From UBA8752 sp965657965 (GTDB taxonomy: Bacteria > Bacteroidota > Bacteroidia > Flavobacteriales_D > Sanyastnellaceae): a stretch of DNA of 64,000 nt. A model generated the notes under the pieces. That model searched no databases. It saw only the letters and a list, made by a program, of their open reading frames with translations, and was not told where the DNA came from. Shown one piece after another: positions 34,461 through 43,029 of this stretch (positions within the stretch are counted from its first letter, which is position 1; each line of letters opens with the position of its first letter). Position numbers and translations under genes: made by a program. The stretch lies in the NCBI GenBank assembly GCA_965657965.1, contig CBFHQM010000007.1, positions 23,154-87,153 of the forward strand. Reading direction: 5' to 3'.

Positions 34461-34930
34461 TGCTCTCCTCCCCTGTTTTACGTGTGATTTTGTTTTTGGC
34501 ACCGCTGTGTCCGATTTGTCAAAATATGAGCTACGATTTGAGACAATTGGAAGCTGAATTTGAGAACGCACCGGTTGAATTTCTCGGTGTCTTCCCCAAT
34601 GCCTCGACCGGGCAAGACCAAATCGAAGTCTTCCGAGAAACTTACGGGCTAGAGATGCCCTTTGTCATGGACGATGAAGGTTGGGTCAAGCAACTGGATG
34701 CGCGTTGGACCCCCGAGGTGTTTGTATTGGATGCACAGGATTCCATCTTGTATCGCGGCCGAATCAATGACCGTTACTTCGCCCCGGGACGCCGCAGAAA
34801 CAAGACAAGAAACAGGGACCTTCGGAATGCCATCTCGGATGCACTGAATGGAGAGGTTGTTCGCGTCCCCCTAACCGATGCGGTGGGTTGCCCCATTGAG
34901 GGCATCAAATTGACTACCGCTCAAGACTGA
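34460..34930 (+). CDS. Redoxin/thioredoxin-like protein between the two monooxygenase paralogues
   Basis: A 156-residue thioredoxin-fold protein. The N-terminal hydrophobic stretch (VLRVILFLAPLCPICQNM) contains a CPIC motif at about residues 17-20, so the active site directly follows strand beta-1 rather than a signal peptide. Family features are VEFLGVFPNASTG, PFVMDDEGWVKQLDARWTPEVFVLDAQDSILYRGRI (cis-Pro in WTPEVF) and ALNGEVV. Related redoxin modules are often fused to cytochrome c/copper monooxygenases in other bacteria; here it is separate. It may reduce or metallate the neighbouring enzymes. ATG overlaps the previous stop by one base (TGATG). Confidence 0.82.
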   Translation: MLSSPVLRVILFLAPLCPICQNMSYDLRQLEAEFENAPVEFLGVFPNASTGQDQIEVFRETYGLEMPFVMDDEGWVKQLDARWTPEVFVLDAQDSILYRGRINDRYFAPGRRRNKTRNRDLRNAISDALNGEVVRVPLTDAVGCPIEGIKLTTAQD

Positions 34931-34983
34931 TTCAAGCCATGCACAAGGAAAGTTTCAATCCTACTTCTCACTATTTTCACACC

Positions 34984-36513
34984 ATGAAGCCGTCCCACAT
35001 TCTCTTTTGCCTTTTGATTCTTGTTCCTGCTACAGGGGTTAGCCAAGTGACCTATCACGCGGACGTGGCACCCATCATTCACAATGCGTGCATGGAGTGT
35101 CACCGGACGGGAGAAATTGGCCCGATGCCCTTTACGACGTATGAGGAGGTGTCGGCATATGGCCCGTTTATCGAATACGTAACCTCGATTGGATACATGC
35201 CGCCCTGGTCGCCGGACGAAGACTACAGTCATTTTGTGGGAGAACGTGTCCTGACCACTGCGGAAATAGAAACGATCAGTGCATGGGTCGACGCGGACAT
35301 GCCCGAGGGGGATCCTGCGGACAACCCAGGCACTCCTGTCTTTCCGGAGGGGAGCCAGATCGGGCTACCCGACCTCGTGTTCAGCATGGCAGAACCCTAC
35401 ACGCACGGAGGAGACATGACCGACCAGTATCAGGTCTTTGTGATGCCTACGGGTTTTGAAGAAGACGTAATGGTTCGGGCCATCGAGGTCCGGCCCAGCA
35501 ACGGCGCTATTGCACATCACGCGGTTATGGGGATCGACACCGATGGGATTGCGGAAACATTGGATGCCCAGGACCCCGCGCCTGGATATGAGAGTTTTGG
35601 AGACTTCGGTTTCAATGCATATTCCAGTTTCTTTGGCGCATGGGTTCCAGGGGCACAGACGTTGGTCTATCCCGAGGGGATTGGCCGTGTGATTCCGGCC
35701 GGGAGCGATCTGCTGATGCAGATGCACTATGGCCCCAACGCTGTGGAGGAGACGGACCAAACCGAGGTGAATCTCTTCTTCACCGATGGCCCCATCGAGC
35801 GCGAAGTGGCCACGGAGATTATGGGTCCTTGGGCATTGGGTGAGCCCTTCTTTATTCCGGCCAACCAAACGAAGACTTTTCACGGAACCCTCACGATTCC
35901 TAGCGACTTCAGTCTCATTAGCATTGCCCCTCATAGCCATCTCATCGGTACATCTTGGGAAGTCTTTGCGACCAGTCCGAACAACCAAGACACCCTCCCT
36001 TTGATTTCGATTCCCGCTTGGGATTTCAATTGGCAGGGTTTCTTTACGTTTCCGTTCCTCACTAAGATTCCTGCCGGTTACACCGTTCACGGAATCGCCA
36101 CCTACGACAACACGTCGAACAATCCATTCAACCCGAACGACCCTCCTCAGTTGATCGAATATGGAGACAACACTGGCGATGAGATGTTCTTTGTCTTCTT
36201 TGACTACGTTCCCTATGAGGAAGGCGACGAGGACATTTCTTTGGAAACGCCATTGCTTTCAAGTGTCGAACCCATGGAACGGGGGGCTCCCGGCATTCAG
36301 CTTCAGCCCAATCCAGCGTCCAATCGCTTACAAATGTTGGTTGATCCGGTATTTGTGGGTCAGGATTGGGCGCTGCTTGACTTAAATGGCCGTTCGGTCC
36401 AAGCCGGGCAATTCCGCTCTGGAAACGACCGGATTGTGGTCCGTGACCTGCCTAATGGAGTCTACCTCTTCAAAGGCCCCCTTGGAGCCCAGAGGGTCGT
36501 GATTCAGCATTGA
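34984..36513 (+). CDS. Cytochrome c-copper type II monooxygenase fusion with T9SS sorting domain
   Basis: A 509-residue paralogue of the protein at 33009. A signal peptide (ILFCLLILVPATGVSQ) is followed by the haem-c site CMECH, a copper domain with AIAHHAVM, LLMQMHYGP, APHSHLIG and TGDEMFFVF retaining all predicted copper ligands. The C-terminal ~80 residues are a type A T9SS sorting domain (IQLQPNPASNRLQMLV, DLNGRSVQAG, DLPNGVYLFKGPLGAQRVVIQ). The catalytic parts are close copies, so the pair arose by duplication while the tails were exchanged. ATG 34984 starts the signal peptide; an upstream ATG would add 15 hydrophilic residues. It overlaps the convergent NlpC/P60 gene by 44 nt. Confidence 0.87.
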   Translation: MKPSHILFCLLILVPATGVSQVTYHADVAPIIHNACMECHRTGEIGPMPFTTYEEVSAYGPFIEYVTSIGYMPPWSPDEDYSHFVGERVLTTAEIETISAWVDADMPEGDPADNPGTPVFPEGSQIGLPDLVFSMAEPYTHGGDMTDQYQVFVMPTGFEEDVMVRAIEVRPSNGAIAHHAVMGIDTDGIAETLDAQDPAPGYESFGDFGFNAYSSFFGAWVPGAQTLVYPEGIGRVIPAGSDLLMQMHYGPNAVEETDQTEVNLFFTDGPIEREVATEIMGPWALGEPFFIPANQTKTFHGTLTIPSDFSLISIAPHSHLIGTSWEVFATSPNNQDTLPLISIPAWDFNWQGFFTFPFLTKIPAGYTVHGIATYDNTSNNPFNPNDPPQLIEYGDNTGDEMFFVFFDYVPYEEGDEDISLETPLLSSVEPMERGAPGIQLQPNPASNRLQMLVDPVFVGQDWALLDLNGRSVQAGQFRSGNDRIVVRDLPNGVYLFKGPLGAQRVVIQH

Positions 36514-37243
36514 TTGGCCAACTGGATGCGCCATGCCATGCGTGGGTCAATTCGCCGTTGCGCAGGATGCCCAGTGGCGTAAGTTCGTCGATGCGGACTT
36601 CACCTGCGGCATGCAAAATGCGACAGGGTTCGGTTGCAGACACAATGGCCATTCCAACGTGGGTGACTTGATCGCCCGAAGGCTTGTGGAAATAAACCAA
36701 GTCGCCCGTTGTTAAACCGTCGTGCTCCTTTTGACGCGATTGTAACCTCGACCACTGTTGGCTCGCGTCTCGCGGAATTTGGTGGCCACAAAGGATGCCC
36801 GCGAGTTGAGTGAGTCCACTGCAGTCCATGCCCAAAACGCTCTTCCCTCCCCATAAGTATGGCGCCCCCAAAAAGCGCATGGCGGCATCCATGGGGGATG
36901 TTGGCGATGAAACTTCCGAGCTGGACCAAGCGGCTTCGGGGACTTTTGATCCTGCAGGAAGGTGTAGGCTTTGTTCGCCCCAAGAAAAAGCGGTCAAGGG
37001 TGAGGGCAAGGTGACACAGTCGCCCTCGAACGCGGCAATGGCCTCGAGGTCGGTTTCTGCCATTCGGAAATCCATGTATCCTTCGTAGCCGTCAAACTCC
37101 AAGGTCACCTTCACCCAAAGGGGGGCGGACGGCACTGGCTCTAGGATCAATAACTCGCCAAACAAGGCCTGAGTCACCATTTCGGCCCTGTCGTTCGGGG
37201 CGGAACGAATGGGGGCCAGCGGCACGCGAATGACACCGCGCAT
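36470..37243 (-). CDS. NlpC/P60 family (C40) cysteine peptidase
   Basis: A 257-residue peptidoglycan-type endopeptidase. The N-terminal half looks like one or two bacterial SH3-like modules (LILEPVPSAPLWVKVTLEFDGYEGYMDF). The C-terminal NlpC/P60 domain has AAMRFLGAPYLWGGKSVLGMDCSGLTQL (catalytic Cys in DCSG), GDLVYFHKPSG, VTHVGMAI (catalytic His) and ILHAAGEVRI (third polar residue). No signal peptide is evident with the chosen start (MRGVIRVPLAPIR), as in many Bacteroidetes homologues. ATG 37243 shares a base with the thiolase stop (TGATG), so it is translated with thiolase. Confidence 0.9.
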   Translation of the reverse strand: MRGVIRVPLAPIRSAPNDRAEMVTQALFGELLILEPVPSAPLWVKVTLEFDGYEGYMDFRMAETDLEAIAAFEGDCVTLPSPLTAFSWGEQSLHLPAGSKVPEAAWSSSEVSSPTSPMDAAMRFLGAPYLWGGKSVLGMDCSGLTQLAGILCGHQIPRDASQQWSRLQSRQKEHDGLTTGDLVYFHKPSGDQVTHVGMAIVSATEPCRILHAAGEVRIDELTPLGILRNGELTHAWHGASSWPINAESRPSGLQGGL

Positions 37244-38520
37244 CAAGGACACGCAATGACCATGGCGCTCGCTCCGCCTCCGCCATTGCAAATGCCGGCG
37301 ACACCGTGATTGAGCCCTCTTTTGTGCAACGCATGAATGAGCGTGACCACAATCCGGCTTCCAGAATTACCGAGCGGGTGACCCAGCGAAACTGCCCCTC
37401 CGTTTACATTCACTTTTGAGGCGTCCAATCCAAGAAGTTTCATGTTGGCAAGCCCCACGACAGCAAAAGCCTCGTTGAGCTCCACCAAGTCCATGTCTTC
37501 CATAGAAACACCTGCACGAGACAAGGCCAAGGGGACGGCTTTAGATGGGGCTGTGGTAAAGCGCTCTGGCTCGTGTGCGGCATCTGCATTGGACAGGATG
37601 GTAGCCAATGGCGCAATTCCAAGGGACTGCGCTTTCTCTTCGGACATCAAGACCAAAGCACTGGCTCCATCGTTGAGGGTGCTGGCATTGGCTGCTGTGA
37701 CCGATCCTGATTTGTCAAAGGCTGGGCGCAATTGGGGGATTTTCTCCAGCTTGACATTGCTGTATTCTTCGTCATGGGCGACCACAATGGGCTCTCCCCT
37801 TCGTTGTGGGACGGCCACTGGCGCGATTTCGTCGTCAAAGGCGCCCGCTGCCCAGGCGGCGGCTGAACGCTGATAACTTTGGACAGCGTAAGCGTCTTGA
37901 TCCTCACGAGAAAAGTCGTTTTCCTTGGCGCACAATTCAGCGCACATGCCCATGTGTTGGTTGTCGTAGACATCGGTGAGGCCATCGTGAACCATGCCGT
38001 CCACAGCTTTGAGGTTGCCCAGCTTCACGGCTGTCCTTCCCTGCAAGTAATGCGGCACTTGCGACATGTTCTCCATGCCTCCAGCGACCACGACGTCGGC
38101 ATCTCCAAGGGCAATGGCATTGGCAGCCATGTGAATGGCCTTCATGCCAGAGGCGCACACTTTGTTTATGGTTGTGCANNNNNNNNNNNNNNNNNNNNNN
38201 NNNNNNNNNNNNNNNNNNNNNNNNNNNNNNNNNNNNNNNNNNNNNNNNNNNNNNNNNNNNNNNNNNNNNNNNNNNNNNGGCGCTTTGTCCGAAATGCCTG
38301 CGCCAATGGCAGCTTGGCGCGCGGGTGCTTGTCCTAGACCTGCTTGAAGGACGTTGCCCATGTAAACCTCTTGGACCATGCTGGGCTCAATTCCTGCAGA
38401 CTCAATGGCTGCTTGAATGGCCACTGATCCCAATTGGGTGGCCGGAACGGAAGAGAGGGCGCCTAAAAAGGACCCGATGGGAGTGCGGCGTGCGGAGACG
38501 ATGACGACTTTTCTGCTCAT
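37243..38520 (-). CDS. Acetyl-CoA C-acetyltransferase (thiolase), interrupted by an assembly gap
   Basis: A thiolase catalysing acetyl-CoA + acyl-CoA to 3-ketoacyl-CoA (or the reverse in beta-oxidation or ketone metabolism). The N-terminal part (VIVSARRTPIGSFLGALSSV, GNVLQAGLGQAPARQAA) and the rest (NKVCASGMKAIH with the nucleophilic Cys, AGGMENMSQ, NVNGGAVSLGHPLG with catalytic His, CNGGGGASAMV with the second Cys) are all present. The 100-N placeholder sits just upstream of the CTTINKVCASG segment, where family members have only two or three residues. The true protein is therefore probably about 393 residues, not 425. It precedes the NlpC/P60 gene. Confidence 0.92.
   Translation of the reverse strand: MSRKVVIVSARRTPIGSFLGALSSVPATQLGSVAIQAAIESAGIEPSMVQEVYMGNVLQAGLGQAPARQAAIGAGISDKAXXXXXXXXXXXXXXXXXXXXXXXXXXXXXXXXXXCTTINKVCASGMKAIHMAANAIALGDADVVVAGGMENMSQVPHYLQGRTAVKLGNLKAVDGMVHDGLTDVYDNQHMGMCAELCAKENDFSREDQDAYAVQSYQRSAAAWAAGAFDDEIAPVAVPQRRGEPIVVAHDEEYSNVKLEKIPQLRPAFDKSGSVTAANASTLNDGASALVLMSEEKAQSLGIAPLATILSNADAAHEPERFTTAPSKAVPLALSRAGVSMEDMDLVELNEAFAVVGLANMKLLGLDASKVNVNGGAVSLGHPLGNSGSRIVVTLIHALHKRGLNHGVAGICNGGGGASAMVIACP
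38179..38278. other. Assembly gap (100 N)
   Basis: Exactly 100 unknown bases inside the thiolase gene, the conventional scaffold placeholder. Flanking frames meet by chance, but comparison with the conserved thiolase sequence predicts that only about 5-8 real bases are missing. Confidence 0.98.
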
Positions 38521-38541
38521 TTCAGATGGTGTTTGTCGCCG

Positions 38542-38549
38542 CGAAGATA
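38542..38549 (-). promoter_or_regulatory. -7 box upstream of thiolase
   Basis: TATCTTCG on the minus strand, 21 nt before the thiolase ATG. The downstream bases GCGGCGACAAACA resemble those after the same octamer at 11308. The remaining ~150 bases of this gap to the RluA-type gene hold a terminator (38705-38730) and nothing else recognisable. Confidence 0.45.
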
Positions 38550-38704
38550 GTGGTGAGGCTCACCTCTGCCGTTGTATTTCGTTGGCAAACTAAGCAGGAC
38601 GTCCATGCAACTTTGGCATGGGTTTTGCCCTTTACTCTACAGCTGAAAGCAGCGACAATGGTTCAAGCATGGGTCGAGAGCCCATGCAGATTTGGTTAAG
38701 GTTG

Positions 38705-38730
38705 AAGCGCCCCGAAACGTCGGGGCGTTT
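38705..38730 (-). terminator. Hairpin terminator after the RluA-type gene
   Basis: An 11-bp inverted repeat (AAACGCCCCGA / TCGGGGCGCTT on the minus strand, one G-U) with a 4-base loop, one base past the pseudouridine-synthase stop. The better T-rich tail (TTTCTCATTT) is on the plus strand, so it may block read-through in both directions. Confidence 0.65.
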
Positions 38731-38731
38731 C

Positions 38732-39628
38732 TCATTTAACCACCCTCAAGAATTCCTTGGGCATGCGGGTTTTGACTTCCCACATGGCGTCGAGTATGTC
38801 GTCGGTCATGACCGCACGGAAAAGGTGGACACCCTGTCTTCCGAGTGGGTCGGGCGCATCTTGTCCAAGTCCGCATACCATGCAATCGTGGTGCCGCAAT
38901 CCGGGAAGGATGTCGGGAATGTCTTGAAGTCCGGCTTGAACCTTGAGAATGGTAAAGCGTCCACCGGAACGCATGCGCCTAAAGGGGAACTTCTTGCCAG
39001 AGTACTTCTCGTCTGGCTTCCGTCGTGCGCTGAATTCACCGTCCTCAGGAATTTCGCCGCGAAGAAGTAAGTAGGATTCAAATCGGAATTCAGACCAATT
39101 CTCTTGAAGTCTCCGTCGCAGACCGAGGTCCCTGACCACGACGGCAATTCCACTGCTGTCCTTGTCGAGCATGTTCACGAAGTGAACTGGGCGCTCTGGT
39201 TTTCCGGCCTCGAGGTCGCGCGCAATCAAGAACATTTTCACACGGGTAAAGCTGGTGTCGACCCGAGGGTTGGGAGACGCAGCTACCCATCCTGCTGGCT
39301 TGAGGTAGCAAATCAGATCCTCGTCTTCGTAAAGAATCTCAAATGGCAAGTCGTCGGCAGGCCGAATGGACGTTGGCGCTGCGGCGGATTCGAGTTTGCG
39401 GCCTTCTTTGGTCTCAGGCGTGGAGATTTCCTGACCCACTTTGACAACAGTCGACGGGACTTTCACCACTTCGTCCGATACCCGGACGGCACCTCCACGA
39501 ATGAGGTTGCGCGCAGCGGTGGTGCTCCCTAGCCCCAATTCGGAGCGGAGAAGGGCGTGCAATGGGGCTTCGATTTCGGCGATCCATCTGCGGATGACCA
39601 ATTTGGGACGGGGTGAGCTTTGCGGCAT
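38732..39628 (-). CDS. RluA-family pseudouridine synthase with atypical active-site motif
   Basis: A 298-residue RNA pseudouridine synthase. An N-terminal S4-like domain (LHALLRSELGLGSTTAARNLIRGG, VRVSDEVVKVPSTVVKVGQEI) is followed by the catalytic domain (FEILYEDEDLICYLKPAGW, HFVNMLDKDSSGIAVV). The usual motif is HRLDxxTSG; here Met stands before the Leu-Asp in place of Arg and Ser replaces Thr, while the catalytic Asp is kept. The C-terminus FTILKVQAGLQDIPDILPGLRHHDCMVCGLG matches the RluA 'R..QIR.H' region only loosely: the expected Arg/Gln residues are altered. Target RNA unknown. ATG 39628 begins 28 nt after the upstream gene's stop. Confidence 0.8.
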   Translation of the reverse strand: MPQSSPRPKLVIRRWIAEIEAPLHALLRSELGLGSTTAARNLIRGGAVRVSDEVVKVPSTVVKVGQEISTPETKEGRKLESAAAPTSIRPADDLPFEILYEDEDLICYLKPAGWVAASPNPRVDTSFTRVKMFLIARDLEAGKPERPVHFVNMLDKDSSGIAVVVRDLGLRRRLQENWSEFRFESYLLLRGEIPEDGEFSARRKPDEKYSGKKFPFRRMRSGGRFTILKVQAGLQDIPDILPGLRHHDCMVCGLGQDAPDPLGRQGVHLFRAVMTDDILDAMWEVKTRMPKEFLRVVK

Positions 39629-39656
39629 AATCGAGTGCAAGATGCACCGGGTATCG

Positions 39657-42600
39657 TCATTCCGAGCACATGGAGCCGTACAATGCCAAAACAGCCAAGA
39701 TGTCGTTGGCTGTAACGGCTCCGTCTCCCGTGATGTCTTTGCTGCAATCGGTGTTGCAGCCATATTCGGAAAGGACAGCTAAAATGTCGTTTGCACCGAG
39801 CAATCCATCGTGATTAAAGTCGCCAGGGCAGTTGGGGTTTGCGCAATCGTAAATGCAACTGCCATCGTGGTCCTGTGCGATGGGATTGAAGTTGCACGCA
39901 GCCGGATCATTGCAACCGAATGTCCCCTCGATGGGGAAGCACATTGTGTGTGCGTCTCCCATTCCAAAGTTGACATCGGGCAATGCGGGGTCAGATAAGC
40001 GCCAGATCACGCCGCCAGTGGCGGATTCAATCTGAAGGTCTCCTTCCATGCCACACGGCGCACCTGAGAGTCCATCCCCTCCTCCATCGTGCAAGACAAG
40101 GGTGTGGCATCCGTGGGTCATACACAAGGTGTCTGTGGTGACGGACTCCGGCGTAAAATGCTGCCTTCTGTGGGTTTCTGTGCCGGTGCTGTCTAAAAAG
40201 AGCCAAGCCGATTGCAAAGGGAAGCAGTCAGCAGTCGTGTGAAAGACGACCGGTCCAGATTGAGCGGCATGACGCCATTGGGTGTGTACAATGTCGTTTT
40301 CTGAGACAGCATCTGGGCCGGGGGTTAAATTGCCATTGGCCAGCCCGCCGTTCAGCGAAACCAGGTCCAGCAATCTCGCTTGCAGTGTAGCGTTCCATTC
40401 AAGTTGAGTCGGGATCACCCCCGGCCATGGCAACCAGGCATTGCCGTTGGGCGGAAGTACGAATCCATATTCTAGGGTGTCGGTGCCGTTCCACAGGATG
40501 GTGGCGGACACCAAGGTGTCTGCGCCTGCGTTTCGCAGGTTCAAGCGGACGTTTGGAACAGCGCCACACACCTCGCTTGACGCGCCACGGATGGCCAACA
40601 ATGCGCCATCCCGCGTTGGAGGGGTGTACATGGGGGCTCTCCATATGCCCCGGCCATAGGTTGCCAGGAGAACTTCGCTGGTGCTGTAGCGGAGAACGAG
40701 GTCGGTGCACAGGACTTCGGGAAGTCCAGCTTTGTAAGGTGTCCAGTTGTTTGTTCCTGCAGGCAGGATATAAACCCCGGCATCGGTTCCTGCATAGAGG
40801 TCAGTGGTCAGGGTGTCCCTAACCAGCGTATTGACAGGGAGAGCGGGAAGGCCGCTTCCCTCCTCATTCCAAGACAGACCCGCGTCGTGGGTTACCCAAA
40901 TTCGTTGGGCGGCGTTGTAACCCCCGAAACCAATCCAAAAGGTGCTGTCTCTCTCATTGTCGATCACGATGTCGCCAATGGGCAGGTCGGGCAAGTTGAA
41001 AAGCGGTGTCCATGTTGTTAGCCCTTCCGTGCGATAGGCCATGCTTCCTTTGGCCACAATCACACAGCTGTCATTGGTGGCTGACAGTGCCATGACTTCG
41101 ATTTGACTGCCGGGAAGTGCTGGGGTTTGGCCCCAAGTTTGGCCATGATCCGAGGTCCAATACACCCTTCGTTTGGCCACGAAAATCAGTTCTGGATTAA
41201 CTGGAGAAAAAGCCATGGGGGTGTCCCAGTCCCCTCGTTCATGAACACCAGAGGCGTTTCCTTGGATCCAGTCTGACCAGCTCCAACCACCATCCGTACT
41301 GCGGAATGTCTTTCCAAAGTACTCGGCCGCGTAAAGTGTGTCAGGGTGTTGGGGACTCACCATGCAGTGGAACCCGTCTGCGCCGAGCACCCGCGCATGT
41401 TGTGCCGCATCTTGGAGGTTGACACCGTTGTCCTGCCATCCGCTCAGAATACGGTCCCGGTCAATTTCTGACAGGCCAATGTGATAGACCTGCCCAATGG
41501 CCAGTCCATTGGATCGGTCTTCAATTTGACTGTTGTGAATGCGAGCCACTCCCCCGTCGTGCGCACTCAAAGCGTCTGAGCTTCCAGGGATAAAGGTGAC
41601 CGCATGGTGATCGGCATGGACTTCCGGAATGGAGTCAGCGCCGTACCAATGACCGAGGCAAGTCCAATTCAAGCCAGCATTTTGACTCGACCACAAGTTG
41701 ACGCCACCGGCAATGATGTGAGACGGATTGTTAGGGTCTACGGCCAGTGCCAAATCGTAAAAACCTTGGCCGCCCAAATCCGCGCCTGTGGACGTCCACC
41801 CAAGCAGATTGGGTACATTTTCAAGCTTTTGGTAAGTGAGGCCAGTATCCACGCTTAAATAGACCCCCTCCAGGCCTTGCGTTGAAGACTTTGCTGCAAT
41901 GGCCCACACTTGATTTGGCGCAGACTCAGAAGTGGACAAGGTGATTCTCGAGACTTGGATGGGGTCGGGAAGTCCGGCGGCAATGGTCCAAGTTTGGCCG
42001 CCATCGGTGGACCGATGAATTGCACCTGGGCGCAAAGCGGCGTGCCAAATGTGTGGTGCATTTGGATGGGGAAGCAAGTCCGAGCAAAAGCCATTCAATG
42101 TCGCGTAGAACGTCTGTCCCGCATCTTCACTCTTCCAAACGCCATTTGAGGTTCCCGCAAGAACAGCATTCGGTGCGCCGGGTTGGAAATGAACGCGACT
42201 TACAGTGTGCGTTGCTGACACTTCAAAATTGAGTCCGGTGGTGTTCCAGCTTAGCCCGGCATCAAAGGTTTCAAGCACGCCAATGCCATAGGCGCTTCCG
42301 AAGTCAGCATCGCCGGTGGCCACGAGGATGTGATTCGGGTCCTGAGGGTCAATGGCCAAGTCAGATGCCCCCATCCCGGCCCAATCCGCCACGCCAAGTG
42401 TTGTCCATGACTCCCCTGAATTGACCGATTGCCAAAGGCCTCCGCTTGGTGCACAAAGCATCCAATGTGACGTGTCTTGCGGGTCAATCACCACGCGGCT
42501 TGTCCTGCCCGCAGCCCCGACCTTGGGCAAACCAAAAGGTGTGGCAGGGGACCATATGGGGTCAAGGGGAGTCGCCCGCATGTGCCGCCCCTCCCTTTCC

Positions 42601-42926
42601 GAGGCTGTTTGCTGCCAAAGGATGTCAGGCGTAAATGTGTTTTTTGCGCCTTCGTATGCCCAGCGTTTGTGAGCGAAGTGCCACCAGCGCTGAAACGGCT
42701 TGAAACCCTTGCCCTTTTCGGGGATGCTGTCCAGCCACGTATTTTCAAAGGATTGATGCGCCTCAGACCAATCTCCATTGGGCAGCATGCCGTCACTCCA
42801 ATGCTGGGCAGATACAGGAAGCATTTGCGCCATGAACAACATGAGAATGGTCCAGACGAAGCGGAGTTTGGGCGCGTAGGTTACCGGTGAGGGCCCGTGA
42901 CAATGGACGGCGACAACAGGGTTCAT
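39657..42926 (-). CDS. Large secreted Asp-box/sortilin-type propeller protein with dockerin-like C-terminus
   Basis: A 1089-residue secreted protein. A signal peptide follows a long basic lead (FVWTILMLFMAQMLPVSAQ). Many BNR/Asp-box-type repeats (SVNSGESWTTLG, TFDAGLSWNTTG, STDGGQTWTIAAG, SQNAGLNWTCLG, TSDHGQTWGQ, THDAGLSWNEEGS) make a sortilin/xyloglucanase-like propeller over about residues 130-730. A beta-sandwich region follows with DGGGDGLSG. A GCNDPAACNFNPIA-type Cys motif then leads into a dockerin-like double repeat (DFNHDGLLGAND, DITGDGAVTAND) at the very end, with no T9SS domain. It could bind or hydrolyse polysaccharide; no catalytic residues are assignable. Confidence 0.83.
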   Translation of the reverse strand: MNPVVAVHCHGPSPVTYAPKLRFVWTILMLFMAQMLPVSAQHWSDGMLPNGDWSEAHQSFENTWLDSIPEKGKGFKPFQRWWHFAHKRWAYEGAKNTFTPDILWQQTASEREGRHMRATPLDPIWSPATPFGLPKVGAAGRTSRVVIDPQDTSHWMLCAPSGGLWQSVNSGESWTTLGVADWAGMGASDLAIDPQDPNHILVATGDADFGSAYGIGVLETFDAGLSWNTTGLNFEVSATHTVSRVHFQPGAPNAVLAGTSNGVWKSEDAGQTFYATLNGFCSDLLPHPNAPHIWHAALRPGAIHRSTDGGQTWTIAAGLPDPIQVSRITLSTSESAPNQVWAIAAKSSTQGLEGVYLSVDTGLTYQKLENVPNLLGWTSTGADLGGQGFYDLALAVDPNNPSHIIAGGVNLWSSQNAGLNWTCLGHWYGADSIPEVHADHHAVTFIPGSSDALSAHDGGVARIHNSQIEDRSNGLAIGQVYHIGLSEIDRDRILSGWQDNGVNLQDAAQHARVLGADGFHCMVSPQHPDTLYAAEYFGKTFRSTDGGWSWSDWIQGNASGVHERGDWDTPMAFSPVNPELIFVAKRRVYWTSDHGQTWGQTPALPGSQIEVMALSATNDSCVIVAKGSMAYRTEGLTTWTPLFNLPDLPIGDIVIDNERDSTFWIGFGGYNAAQRIWVTHDAGLSWNEEGSGLPALPVNTLVRDTLTTDLYAGTDAGVYILPAGTNNWTPYKAGLPEVLCTDLVLRYSTSEVLLATYGRGIWRAPMYTPPTRDGALLAIRGASSEVCGAVPNVRLNLRNAGADTLVSATILWNGTDTLEYGFVLPPNGNAWLPWPGVIPTQLEWNATLQARLLDLVSLNGGLANGNLTPGPDAVSENDIVHTQWRHAAQSGPVVFHTTADCFPLQSAWLFLDSTGTETHRRQHFTPESVTTDTLCMTHGCHTLVLHDGGGDGLSGAPCGMEGDLQIESATGGVIWRLSDPALPDVNFGMGDAHTMCFPIEGTFGCNDPAACNFNPIAQDHDGSCIYDCANPNCPGDFNHDGLLGANDILAVLSEYGCNTDCSKDITGDGAVTANDILAVLALYGSMCSE

Positions 42927-42945
42927 GGTTAAAAACGCGGGTACT

Positions 42946-42976
42946 TAAAGATACTGAGTTCGGCGCGAAACAGCAA
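42946..42976 (-). promoter_or_regulatory. Promoter of the Asp-box protein gene (TTG-N20-TATCTTTA)
   Basis: The minus strand carries TTG, 20 nt, TATCTTTA (one mismatch to TAnnTTTG), 19 nt before ATG 42926. It lies in the AT-rich divergent region 42927-43104. Confidence 0.55.
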
Positions 42977-43029
42977 TATTGACCAACGAAGGTGTGACAG
43001 GTTGGTTATTTGTATATGTAAATTGAGTG

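Noticed and set aside
38640..38700. tRNA-like GGTTCAA with a GCATGGG/CCCATGC inverted repeat between thiolase and the RluA-type gene
   Set aside because: No acceptor stem, D-arm or anticodon arm can be drawn; only a short hairpin remains.
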